DNA of 64,000 nucleotides, from the NCBI GenBank assembly GCA_028752905.1, contig JAQNBH010000010.1:12898484-12962483 (forward strand), in the 5' to 3' direction. This DNA is from Cladorhizidae sp. MBARI D1340-BT2 (lineage: Eukaryota; Porifera; Demospongiae; Poecilosclerida; Cladorhizidae). Numbering within the stretch: the first letter of the stretch is position 1; every line of letters begins with the position of its first letter. The position numbers were made by a program, and so were the translations under genes. Below are positions 1-11,905 of the stretch, in pieces. Below the pieces are notes generated by a model, which saw only the letters and a program-made list of their open reading frames with translations, had not been told where the DNA came from and made no database searches.

Positions 1-1039
1 GGAGAACTGGAGTTCATCCCTATGTGCTCATAACCATTGAGAGCCATCTTGATTGATGCAGGAGAACTGGAGTCATCCCTATGTGCTCATAACCATTGAG
101 AGCCATCTTGATTGATGCAGGAGAACTGGAGTCATCCCTATGTGCTCATAACCATTGAGAGCCATCTTGATTGATGCAGGAGAACTGGAGTCATCCCTAT
201 GTGCTCATAACCATTGAGAGCCATCTTGATTGATGCAGGAGAACTGGAGTCATCCCTATGTGCTCATAACCATTGAGAGCCATCTTGATTGATGCAGGAG
301 AACTGGAGTCATCCCTATGTGCTCATAACCATTGAGAGCCATCTTGATTGATGCAGGAGAACTGGAGTCATCCCTATGTGCTCATAACCATTGAGAGCCA
401 TCTTGATTGATGCAGGAGAACTGGAGTCATCCCTATGTGCTCATAACCATTGAGAGTCATCTTGATTGATGCAGGAGGAGAACTGGAGTCATCCCTATGT
501 GCTCATAACCATTGAGAGCCATGTTGATTGATGCAGGAGAACTAGAGTCATCCCTATGTGCTCATAACCATTGAGAGCCATCTTGATTGATGCAGGAGAA
601 CTGGAGTCATCCCTATGTGCTCATAACCATTGAGAGCCATCTTGATTGATGCAGGAGGAGAACTGGAGTCATCCCTATGTGCTCATAACCATTGAGAGCC
701 ATCTTGATTGATGCAGGAGAACTGGAGTCATCCCTATGTGCTCATAACCATTGAGAGCCATCTTGATTGATGCAGGAGAACTGGAGTCATCCCTATGTGC
801 TCATAACCATTGAGAGCCATCTTGATTGATGCAGGAGAACTGGAGTCATCCCTATGTACTCATAACCATTGAGAGCCATCTTGATTGTTGCAGGAGAACT
901 GGAGTCATCCCTATGTGCTCATAACCATTGAGAGTCATCTTGATTGATGCAGGAGAACTGGAGTCATCCCTATGTGCTCATAACCATTGAGAGCCATCTT
1001 GATTGATGCAGGAGAACTGGAGTCATCCCTATGTGCTCA
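1..1039. repeat. Left-edge satellite block, mostly consensus monomers
   Basis: Near-consensus copies with a few marked ones: +GAG 62-mers near 471 and 651, a gagagtcatc copy near 454, an atgttgatt copy near 521 followed by an actagag copy near 541, and the pair gattgttgc (near 883) then gagagtcatc (near 931). The atgttgatt then actagag succession is seen again at 62,132-62,155. The gttg/gtcatc pair is a recurring signature found in both halves of the window. This block may therefore be the end of a module like the one at 61-62.2 kb. I see no gene in it. Confidence 0.8.
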
Positions 1040-2071
1040 TAACCATTGAGAGCCATCTTGATTGATGTAGGAGGAGAACTGGAGTCATCCCTATGTGCTC
1101 ATAACCATTGAGAGCCATCTTGATTGATGCAGGAGAACTGGAGTCATCCCTATGTGCTCATAACCATTGAGAGCCATCTTGATTGATGCAGGAGAACTGG
1201 AGTCATCCCTATGTGCTCATAACCATTGAGAGCCATCTTGATTGATGCAGGAGAACTGGAGTCATCCCTATGTGCTCATAACCATTGAGAGCCATCTTGA
1301 TTGATGCAGGAGAACTGGAGTCATCCCTATGTGCTCATAAGCCATCTTGATTGATGCAGGAGAACTGGAGTCATCCCTATGTGCTCATAACCATTGAGAG
1401 CCATCTTGATTGATGCAGGAGAACTGGAGTCATCCCTATGTGCTCATAACCATTGAGAGCCATCTTGATTGATGCAGGAGAACTGGAGTCATCCCTATGT
1501 GCTCATAACCATTGAGAGCCATCTTGATTGATGCAGGAGAACTGGAGTCATCCCTATGTGATCATAACCATTGAGAGCCATCTTGATTGATGCAGGAGAA
1601 CTGGAGTCATCCCTATGTGCTCAACCATTGAGAGCCATCTTGATTGATGCAGGAGAACTGGAGTCATCCCTATGTACTCATAACCATTGAGAGCCATCTT
1701 GATTGATTCAGGAGAATTAGAGTCATCCCTATGTGCTCATAACCATTGAGAGCCATCTTGATTGATGCAGGAGAACTGGAGTCATCCCTATGTGCTCATA
1801 ACCATTGAGAGCCATCTTGATTGATGCAGGAGAACTGGAGTCATCCCTATGTGCTCATAACCATTGAGAGCCATATTTATTGATGCAGGAGGAGAACTGG
1901 AGTCATCCCTATGTACTCATAACCATTGAGAGCCATCTTGATTGATGCTGGAGAACTGGAGTCATCCCTATGTGCTCATAACCATTGAGAGCCATCTTGA
2001 TTGATGCAGGAGAACTGGAGTCATCCCTATGTGCTCATAACCATTGAGAGCCATCTTGATTGATGCAGGAG
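1040..2071. repeat. Duplicated block A, copy 1
   Basis: Matches 6,401-7,373. Shared rare markers in the same order are gatgtaggaggag (1,065 / 6,426), the 50-mer junction ataagccatc (1,341 / 6,643), gtgatcataa, the ctcaacc 2-bp deletion (1,620 / 6,922), ggagaattag (1,711 / 7,013) and ccatatttat (1,871 / 7,173). The offset is 5,361 bp at the first marker and 5,302 bp after it, a difference of exactly one 59-bp monomer. Identity ends at 2,071 / 7,373, where copy 1 has ggagacctgg and copy 2 returns to consensus. Confidence 0.88.
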
Positions 2072-2129
2072 GAGACCTGGAGTCATCCCTATGTACTCAT
2101 AACCATTGAGAGCCATCTTGATTGATGCT

Positions 2130-3840
2130 GGAGAACTGGAGTCATCCCTATGTGCTCATAACCATTGAGAGCCATCTTGATTGATACAGGAGAACTGGAG
2201 TCATCCCTATGTACTCATAAGCCATCTTGATTGATGCAGGAGAACTGGAGTCATCCCTATGTGCTCATAACCATTGAGAGCCATCTTGATTGATGCAGGA
2301 GAACTGGAGTCATCCCTATGTGCTCATAACCATTGAGAGCCATCTTGATTGATGCAGGAGAACTGGAGTCATCCCTATGTGCTCATAACCATTGAGAGCC
2401 ATCTTGATTGATGCAGGAGAACTGGAGTCATCCCTATGTGCTCATAACCATTGAGAGCCATCTTGATTGATGCAGGAGAACTGGAGTCATCCCTATGTGC
2501 TCATAACCATTGAGAGCCATCTTGATTGATGCAGGAGAACTGGAGTCATCCCTATGTGCTCATAACCATTGAGAGCCATCTTGATTGATGCAGGAGAACT
2601 GGAGTCATCCCTATGTGCTCATAACCATTGAGAGCCATCTTGATTGATGCAGGAGAACTGGAGTCATCCCTATGTACTCATAACCATTGAGAGCCATCTT
2701 GATTGATTCAGGAGAACTAGAGTCATCCCTATGTGCTCATAACCATTGAGAGCCATCTTGATTGATGCAGGAGAACTGGAGTCATCCCTATGTGCTCATA
2801 ACCATTGAGAGCCATCTTGATTGATGCAGGAGAACTGGAGTCATCCCTATGTGCTCATAACCATTGAGAGCTATCTTTATTGATGCAGGAGGAGAACTGG
2901 AGTCATCCCTATGTACTCATAACCATTGAGAGCCATCTTGATTGATGCTGGAGAACTGGAGTCATCCCTATGTGCTCATAACCATTGAGAGCCATCTTGA
3001 TTGATGCAGGAGAACTGGAGTCATCCCTATGTGCTCATAACCATTGAGAGCCATCTTGATTGATGCAGGAGAACTGGAGTCATCCCTATGTGCTCATAAC
3101 CATTGAGAGCCATCTTGATTGATGCAGGAGAACTGGAGTCATCCCTATGTGCTCATAACCATTGAGAGCCATCTTGATTGATGCAGGAGAACTGGAGTCA
3201 TCCCTATGTGCTCATAACCATTGAGAGCCATCTTGATTGATGCAGGAGAACTGGAGTCATCCCTATGTGCTCATAACCATTGAGAGCCATCTTGATTGAT
3301 GCAGGAGAACTGGAGTAATCCCTATGTGCTCATAACAATTGAGAGCCATCTTGATTGATGCAGGAGAACTGGAGTCATCCCTATGTGCTCATAACCATTG
3401 AGAGCCAACTTGATTGATGCAGGAGAACTGGAGTCATCACTATGTACTCATAACCATTGAGAGCCATCTTGATTGATGCAGGAGAACCGGAGTCATCCCT
3501 ATGTACTCATAACCATTGAGAGCCATCTTGATTGATGCAGGAGAACTGGAGTCATCCCTATGTGCTCATAACCATTGAGAGCCATCTTGATTGATGCAGG
3601 AGAACTGGAGTCATCCCTATGTACTCATAACCATTGAGAGCCATCTTGATTGATGCAGGAGAACTGGAGTCATCCCTATGTGCTCATAACCATTGAGAGC
3701 CAACTTGATTGATGCAGGAGAACTGGAGTCATCACTATGTACTCATAACCATTGAGAGCCATCTTGATTGATGCAGGAGAACCGGAGTCATCCCTATGTA
3801 CTCATAACCATTGAGAGCCATCTTGATTGATGCAGGAGAA
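2130..3840. repeat. Duplicated block B, copy 1
   Basis: Matches about 4,726-6,427 at a constant offset of 2,596 bp (44 x 59). Shared markers are gatacagg (2,183 / 4,779), the gtactcataagcc 50-mer (2,221 / 4,817), gattgattca (2,701 / 5,297), gctatcttta (2,870 / 5,466), gctgg (2,947 / 5,543), gtaatccc with aacaattg (3,315 / 5,911) and ccaacttg. A few point differences are visible: copy 1 has gaactagag where copy 2 has gaactggag just after the gattca marker, and gaactgg versus gaaccgg near 3,427 / 6,023. The copies have separated without any net length change. Confidence 0.88.
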
Positions 3841-4725
3841 CTGGAGTCATCCCTATGTGCTCATAACCATTGAGAGCCATCTTGATTGATGCAGGAGAAC
3901 TGGAGTCATCCCTATGTGCTCATAACCATTGAGAGCCATCTTGATTGATGCGGGAGAACTGGAGTCATCCCTATGTGCTCATAACCATTGAGAGCCATCT
4001 TGATTGATGCAATTGAACTGGAGTCATCCCTATGTGTTCATAACCATTGAGAGCCATCTTGATTGATGCAGGAGAACTGGAGTCATCCCTATGTGCTCAT
4101 AACCATTGAGAGCCATCTTCAATGATGCAGGAGAACTGGAGTCATCCCTATGTGCTCATAACCATTGAGAGCCATCTTGATTGATGCAGGAGAACTGGAG
4201 TCATCCCTATGTGTTCATAACCATTGAGAGCCATCTTGATTGATGCAGGAGAACTGGAGTCATCCCTATGTGCTCATAACCATTGAGAGCCATCTTGATT
4301 GATGCAGGAGAACTGGAGTCATCCCTATGTGCTCATAACCATTGAGAGCCATCTTGATTGATGCAGGAGAACTGGAGTCATCCCTATGTGCTCATAACCA
4401 TTGAGAGTCATCTTGATTGATGCAGGAGGAGAACTGGAGTCATCCCTATGTGCTCATAACCATTGAGAGCCATCTTTATTGATGCAGGAGGAGAACTGGA
4501 GTCATCCCTATGTGCTCATAACCATTGAGAGCCATCTTGATTGATGCAGGAGAACTGGAGTCATCCCTATGTGCTCATAACCATTGAGAGCCATCTTGAT
4601 TGATGCAGGAGAACTGGAGTCATCCCTATGTGCTCATAACCATTGAGAGCCATCTTGATTGATGCAGGAGAACTGGAGTCATCCCTATGTGCTCATAACC
4701 ATTGAGAGCCATCTTGATTGATGCA
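3841..4725. repeat. Block with the first caattgaac / cttcaatg marker pair
   Basis: Contains gcgggag near 3,950, gcaattgaac at 4,009, gtgttcat, and cttcaatgatg near 4,117. This ordered set is the signature of the left compartment. The stretch about 3,560-4,205 matches about 8,330-8,974 at offset 4,769 bp (ccaacttg 3,700 / 8,469; caattg 4,010 / 8,779). From 4,206 the sequence differs: there is a second gtgttcat, then a gagagtcatc copy followed by two +GAG 62-mers near 4,421 and 4,486. No gene. Confidence 0.85.
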
Positions 4726-6427
4726 GGAGAACTGGAGTCATCCCTATGTGCTCATAACCATTGAGAGCCATCTTGATTGATACAGGAGAACTGGAGTCAT
4801 CCCTATGTACTCATAAGCCATCTTGATTGATGCAGGAGAACTGGAGTCATCCCTATGTGCTCATAACCATTGAGAGCCATCTTGATTGATGCAGGAGAAC
4901 TGGAGTCATCCCTATGTGCTCATAACCATTGAGAGCCATCTTGATTGATGCAGGAGAACTGGAGTCATCCCTATGTGCTCATAACCATTGAGAGCCATCT
5001 TGATTGATGCAGGAGAACTGGAGTCATCCCTATGTGCTCATAACCATTGAGAGCCATCTTGATTGATGCAGGAGAACTGGAGTCATCCCTATGTGCTCAT
5101 AACCATTGAGAGCCATCTTGATTGATGCAGGAGAACTGGAGTCATCCCTATGTGCTCATAACCATTGAGAGCCATCTTGATTGATGCAGGAGAACTGGAG
5201 TCATCCCTATGTGCTCATAACCATTGAGAGCCATCTTGATTGATGCAGGAGAACTGGAGTCATCCCTATGTGCTCATAACCATTGAGAGCCATCTTGATT
5301 GATTCAGGAGAACTGGAGTCATCCCTATGTGCTCATAACCATTGAGAGCCATCTTGATTGATGCAGGAGAACTGGAGTCATTCCTATGTGCTCATAACCA
5401 TTGAGAGCCATCTTGATTGATGCAGGAGAACTGGAGTCATCCCTATGTGCTCATAACCATTGAGAGCTATCTTTATTGATGCAGGAGGAGAACTGGAGTC
5501 ATCCCTATGTGCTCATAACCATTGAGAGCCATCTTGATTGATGCTGGAGAACTGGAGTCATCCCTATGTGCTCATAACCATTGAGAGCCATCTTGATTGA
5601 TGCAGGAGAACTGGAGTCATCCCTATGTGCTCATAACCATTGAGAGCCATCTTGATTGATGCAGGAGAACTGGAGTCATCCCTATGTGCTCATAACCATT
5701 GAGAGCCATCTTGATTGATGCAGGAGAACTGGAGTCATCCCTATGTGCTCATAACCATTGAGAGCCATCTTGATTGATGCAGGAGAACTGGAGTCATCCC
5801 TATGTGCTCATAACCATTGAGAGCCATCTTGATTGATGCAGGAGAACTGGAGTCATCCCTATGTGCTCATAACCATTGAGAGCCATCTTGATTGATGCAG
5901 GAGAACTGGAGTAATCCCTATGTGCTCATAACAATTGAGAGCCATCTTGATTGATGCAGGAGAACTGGAGTCATCCCTATGTGCTCATAACCATTGAGAG
6001 CCAACTTGATTGATGCAGGAGAACCGGAGTCATCACTATGTACTCATAACCATTGAGAGCCATCTTGATTGATGCAGGAGAACCGGAGTCATCCCTATGT
6101 ACTCATAACCATTGAGAGCCATCTTGATTGATGCAGGAGAACTGGAGTCATCCCTATGTGCTCATAACCATTGAGAGCCATCTTGATTGATGCAGGAGAA
6201 CTGGAGTCATCCCTATGTACTCATAACCATTGAGAGCCATCTTGATTGATGCAGGAGAACTGGAGTCATCCCTATGTGCTCATAACCATTGAGAGCCAAC
6301 TTGATTGATGCAGGAGAACTGGAGTCATCACTATGTACTCATAACCATTGAGAGCCATCTTGATTGATGCAGGAGAACCGGAGTCATCCCTATGTACTCA
6401 TAACCATTGAGAGCCATCTTGATTGAT
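4726..6427. repeat. Duplicated block B, copy 2
   Basis: Second copy of the block at 2,130-3,840, offset 2,596 bp with no net length change across about 1.7 kb. It ends at the gaaccgg/gtactc monomers near 6,378-6,400, after which gtaggaggag begins block A copy 2. Block A therefore directly follows block B here, whereas upstream A precedes B. The two blocks have been rearranged relative to each other. Confidence 0.86.
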
Positions 6428-7373
6428 GTAGGAGGAGAACTGGAGTCATCCCTATGTGCTCATAACCATTGAGAGCCATCTTGATTGATGCAGGAGAACT
6501 GGAGTCATCCCTATGTGCTCATAACCATTGAGAGCCATCTTGATTGATGCAGGAGAACTGGAGTCATCCCTATGTGCTCATAACCATTGAGAGCCATCTT
6601 GATTGATGCAGGAGAACTGGAGTCATCCCTATGTGCTCATAAGCCATCTTGATTGATGCAGGAGAACTGGAGTCATCCCTATGTGCTCATAACCATTGAG
6701 AGCCATCTTGATTGATGCAGGAGAACTGGAGTCATCCCTATGTGCTCATAACCATTGAGAGCCATCTTGATTGATGCAGGAGAACTGGAGTCATCCCTAT
6801 GTGCTCATAACCATTGAGAGCCATCTTGATTGATGCAGGAGAACTGGAGTCATCCCTATGTGATCATAACCATTGAGAGCCATCTTGATTGATGCAGGAG
6901 AACTGGAGTCATCCCTATGTGCTCAACCATTGAGAGCCATCTTGATTGATGCAGGAGAACTGGAGTCATCCCTATGTACTCATAACCATTGAGAGCCATC
7001 TTGATTGATTCAGGAGAATTAGAGTCATCCCTATGTGCTCATAACCATTGAGAGCCATCTTGATTGATGCAGGAGAACTGGAGTCATCCCTATGTGCTCA
7101 TAACCATTGAGAGCCATCTTGATTGATGCAGGAGAACTGGAGTCATCCCTATGTGCTCATAACCATTGAGAGCCATATTTATTGATGCAGGAGGAGAACT
7201 GGAGTCATCCCTATGTACTCATAACCATTGAGAGCCATCTTGATTGATGCTGGAGAACTGGAGTCATCCCTATGTGCTCATAACCATTGAGAGCCATCTT
7301 GATTGATGCAGGAGAACTGGAGTCATCCCTATGTGCTCATAACCATTGAGAGCCATCTTGATTGATGCAGGAG
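6401..7373. repeat. Duplicated block A, copy 2
   Basis: Second copy of 1,040-2,071, one monomer shorter, with the same series of rare markers: gtaggaggag, 50-mer at 6,643, gtgatcat, ctcaacc at 6,922, ggagaattag at 7,013, ccatatttat at 7,173, then gatgctgg. It continues directly into the 50-mer at 7,402 that opens the next duplicated segment. Confidence 0.87.
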
Positions 7374-10300
7374 AACTGGAGTCATCCCTATGTGCTCATA
7401 AGCCATCTTGATTGATGCAGGAGAACTGGAGTCATCCCTATGTGCTCATAACCATTGAGAGCCATCTTGATTGATGCAGGAGAACTGGAGTCATCCCTAT
7501 GTGCTCATAACCATTGAGAGCCATCTTGATTGATGCAGGAGAACTGGAGTCATCCCTATGTGCTCATAACCATTGAGAGCCATCTTGATTGATGCAGGAG
7601 AACTGGAGTCATCCCTATGTGCTCATAACCATTGAGAGCCATCTTGATTGATGCAGGAGAACTGGAGTCATCCCTATGTGCTCATAACCATTGAGAGCCA
7701 TCTTGATTGATGCAGGAGAACTGGAGTCATCCCTATGTGCTCATAACCATTGAGAGCCATCTTGATTGATGCAGGAGAACTGGAGTCATCCCTATGTGCT
7801 CATAACCATTGAGAGCCATCTTGATTGATGCAGGAGAACTGGAGTCATCCCTATGTGCTCATAACCATTGAGAGCCATCTTGATTGATGCAGGAGAACTG
7901 GAGTCATCCCTATGTGCTCATAACCATTGAGAGCCATCTTGATTGATGCAGGAGAACTGGAGTCATCCCTATGTGCTCATAACCATTGAGAGCCATCTTG
8001 ATTGATGCAGGAGGAGAACTGGAGTCATCCCTATGTGCTCATAACCATTGAGAGCCATCTTGATTGATGCAGGAGAACTGGAGTCATCCCTATGTGCTCA
8101 TAACCATTGAGAGCCATCTTGATTGATGCAGGAGAACTGGAGTCTTCCCTATGTGCTCATAACCATTGAGAGCCATCTTGATTGATGCAGGAGAACTGGA
8201 GTCATCCCTATGTGCTCATAACCATTTGAGAGCCATCTTGATTGATGCAGGAGAACTGGAGTCATCCCTATGTGCTCATAACCATTGAGAGCCATCTTGA
8301 TTGATGCAGGAGAACTGGAGTCTTCCCTATGTGCTCATAACCATTGAGAGCCATCTTGATTGATGCAGGAGAACTGGAGTCATCCCTATGTACTCATAAC
8401 CATTGAGAGCCATCTTGATTGATGCAGGAGAACTGGAGTCATCCCTATGTGCTCATAACCATTGAGAGCCAACTTGATTGATGCAGGAGAACTGGAGTCA
8501 TCACTATGTACTCATAACCATTGAGAGCCATCTTGATTGATGCAGGAGAACCGGAGTCATCCCTATGTACTCATAACCATTGAGAGCCATCTTGATTGAT
8601 GCAGGAGAACTGGAGTCATCCCTATGTGCTCATAACCATTGAGAGCCATCTTGATTGATGCAGGAGAACTGGAGTCATCCCTATGTGCTCATAACCATTG
8701 AGAGCCATCTTGATTGATGCGGGAGAACTGGAGTCATCCCTATGTGCTCATAACCATTGAGAGCCATCTTGATTGATGCAATTGAACTGGAGTCATCCCT
8801 ATGTGTTCATAACCATTGAGAGCCATCTTGATTGATGCAGGAGAACTGGAGTCATCCCTATGTGCTCATAACCATTGAGAGCCATCTTCAATGATGCAGG
8901 AGAACTGGAGTCATCCCTATGTGCTCATAACCATTGAGAGCCATCTTGATTGATGCAGGAGAACTGGAGTCATCCCTATGTGCTCATAACCATTGAGAGC
9001 CATCTTGATTGATGCAGGAGAACTGGAGTCATCCCTATGTGCTCATAACCATTGAGAGCCATCTTTATTGATGCAGGAGGAGAACTGGAGTCATCCCTAT
9101 GTACTCATAACCATTGAGAGCCATCTTGATTGATGCTGGAGAACTGGAGTCATCCCTATGTGCTCATAACCATTGAGAGCCATCTTGATTGATGCAGGAG
9201 AACTGGAGTCATCCCTATGTGCTCATAACCATTGAGAGCCATCTTGATTGATGCAGGAGAACTGGAGTCATCCCTATGTGCTCATAACCATTGAGAGCCA
9301 TCTTGATTGATGCAGGAGAACTGGAGTCATCCCTATGTGCTCATAACCATTGAGAGCCATCTTGATTGATGCAGGAGAACTGGAGTCATCCCTATGTGCT
9401 CATAACCATTGAGAGCCATCTTGATTGATGCAGGAGAACTGGAGTCATCCCTATGTGCTCATAACCATTGAGAGCCATCTTGATCGATGCAGGAGAACTG
9501 GAGTAATCCCTATGTGCTCATAACAATTGAGAGCCATCTTGATTGATGCAGGAGAACTGGAGTCATCCCTATGTGCTCATAACCATTGAGAGCCAACTTG
9601 ATTGATGCAGGAGAACTGGAGTCATCACTATGTACTCATAACCATTGAGAGCCATCTTGATTGATGCAGGAGAACCGGAGTCATCCCTATGTACTCATAA
9701 CCATTGAGAGCCATCTTGATTGATGCAGGAGAACTGGAGTCATCCCTATGTGCTCATAACCATTGAGAGCCATCTTGATTGATGCAGGAGAACTGGAGTC
9801 ATCCCTATGTACTCATAACCATTGAGAGCCATCTTGATTGATGCAGGAGAACTGGAGTCATCCCTATGTGCTCATAACCATTGAGAGCCAACTTGATTGA
9901 TGCAGGAGAACTGGAGTCATCACTATGTACTCATAACCATTGAGAGCCATCTTGATTGATGCAGGAGAACCGGAGTCATCCCTATGTACTCATAACCATT
10001 GAGAGCCATCTTGATTGATGCAGGAGAACTGGAGTCATCCCTATGTGCTCATAACCATTGAGAGCCATCTTGATTGATGCAGGAGAACTGGAGTCATCCC
10101 TATGTGCTCATAACCATTGAGAGCCATCTTGATTGATGCGGGAGAACTGGAGTCATCCCTATGTGCTCATAACCATTGAGAGCCATCTTGATTGATGCAA
10201 TTGAACTGGAGTCATCCCTATGTGTTCATAACCATTGAGAGCCATCTTGATTGATGCAGGAGAACTGGAGTCATCCCTATGTGCTCATAACCATTGAGAG

Positions 10301-10690
10301 CCATCTTCAATGATGCAGGAGAACTGGAGTCATCCCTATGTGCTCATAACCATTGAGAGCCATCTTGATTGATGCAGGAGAACTGGAGTCATCCCTATGT
10401 GCTCATAACCATTGAGAGCCATCTTGATTGATGCAGGAGAACTGGAGTCATCCCTATGTGCTCATAACCATTGAGAGCCATCTTGATTGATGCAGGAGAA
10501 CTGGAGTCATCCCTATGTGCTCATAACCATTGAGAGCCATCTTGATTGATGCAGGAGAACTGGAGTCATCCCTATGTGCTCATAACCATTGAGAGCCATC
10601 TTGATTGATGCAGGAGAACTGGAGTCATCCCTATGTGCTCGTAACCATTGAGAGCCATCTTGATTGATGCAGGAGAACTGGAGTCATCCC
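7374..10690. repeat. Segment C, copy 1 (matches 17.0-20.2 kb)
   Basis: Matches about 17,016-20,246 at offset 9,615 bp. Shared markers are the 50-mer (7,402 / 17,017), a +GAG 62-mer (8,007 / 17,622), the one-base insertion catttgag (8,223 / 17,838), two gtcttccc copies, caattg (8,779 / 18,394), catctttattg (9,061 / 18,676) and gatcgatgc (9,482 / 19,097). Copy 1 has a second gcgggag and caattg pair (10,198) that is absent from copy 2. After that point the offset becomes 9,556, one monomer fewer (gtgctcgt 10,635 / 20,191). The part from about 8.45 kb also matches 25.5-28.16 kb. Confidence 0.87.
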
Positions 10691-11905
10691 TATGTGCTCA
10701 TAACCATTGAGAGTCATCTTGATTGATGCAGGAGGAGAACTGGAGTCATCCCTATGTGCTCATAACCATTGAGAGCCATCTTTATTGATGCAGGAGGAGA
10801 ACTGGAGTCATCCCTATGTGCTCATAACCATTGAGAGCCATCTTGATTGATGCAGGAGAACTGGAGTCATCCCTATGTGCTCATAACCATTGAGAGCCAT
10901 CTTGATTGATGCAGGAGAACTGGAGTCATCCCTATGTGCTCATAACCATTGAGAGCCATCTTGATTGTTGCAGGAGAACTGGAGTCATCCCTATGTGCTC
11001 ATAACCATTGAGAGTCATCTTGATTGATGCAGGAGAACTGGAGTCATCCCTATGTGCTCATAACCATTGAGAGCCATCTTGATTGATGCAGGAGAACTGG
11101 AGTCATCCCTTTGTGCTCATAACCATTGAGAGCCATCTTGATTGATGCAGGAGAACTGGAGTCATCCCTATGTGCTCATAACCATTGAGAGCCATCTTGA
11201 TTGATGCAGGAGAACTGGAGTCATCCCTATGTGCTCATAACCATTGAGAGCCATCTTGATTGATGCAGGAGAACTGGAGTCATCCCTATGTGCTCATAAG
11301 CCATCTTGATTGATGCAGGAGAACTGGAGTCATCCCTATGTGCTCATAACCATTGAGAGCCATCTTGATTGATGCAGGAAAACTGGAGTCATCCCTATGT
11401 GCTCATATCCATTGAGAGCCATCTTGATTGATGCAGGAGAACTGGAGTCATCCCTATGTGCTCATAACCATTGAGAGCCATCTTGATTGATGCAGGAGAA
11501 CTGGAGTCATCCCTATGTACTCATAACCATTGAGAGCCATCTTGATTGATGCAGGAGAACTGGAGTCATCCCTATGTGCTCATAACCATTGAGAGCCAAC
11601 TTGATTGATGCAGGAGAACTGGAGTCATCACTATGTACTCATAACCATTGAGAGCCATCTTGATTGATGCAGGAGAACCGGAGTCATCCCTATGTACTCA
11701 TAACCATTGAGAGCCATCTTGATTGATGCAGGAGAACTGGAGTCATCCCTATGTGCTCATAACCATTGAGAGCCATCTTGATTGATGCAGGAGAACTGGA
11801 GTCATCCCTATGTGCTCATAACCATTGAGAGCCATCTTGATTGATGCGGGAGAACTGGAGTCATCCCTATGTGCTCATAACCATTGAGAGCCATCTTGAT
11901 TGATG
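10198..11905. repeat. 29-monomer higher-order repeat, copy 1 (1,708 bp)
   Basis: Measured from the caattg marker at 10,198 to the next at 11,906. The length is accounted for exactly: 29 x 59 = 1,711, minus 9 for one 50-mer (11,300), plus 3 + 3 for two +GAG 62-mers. Internal order of marked monomers: caattgaac, gtgttcat, cttcaatg, gtgctcgtaa (10,635), gagtcatc+GAG, catctttatt+GAG, gattgttgc (10,961), gagtcatc, ccctttgtg, 50-mer, gcaggaaaac, catatcc, gtactc, ccaacttg, catcacta, gaaccgg, gcgggag. Confidence 0.92.
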
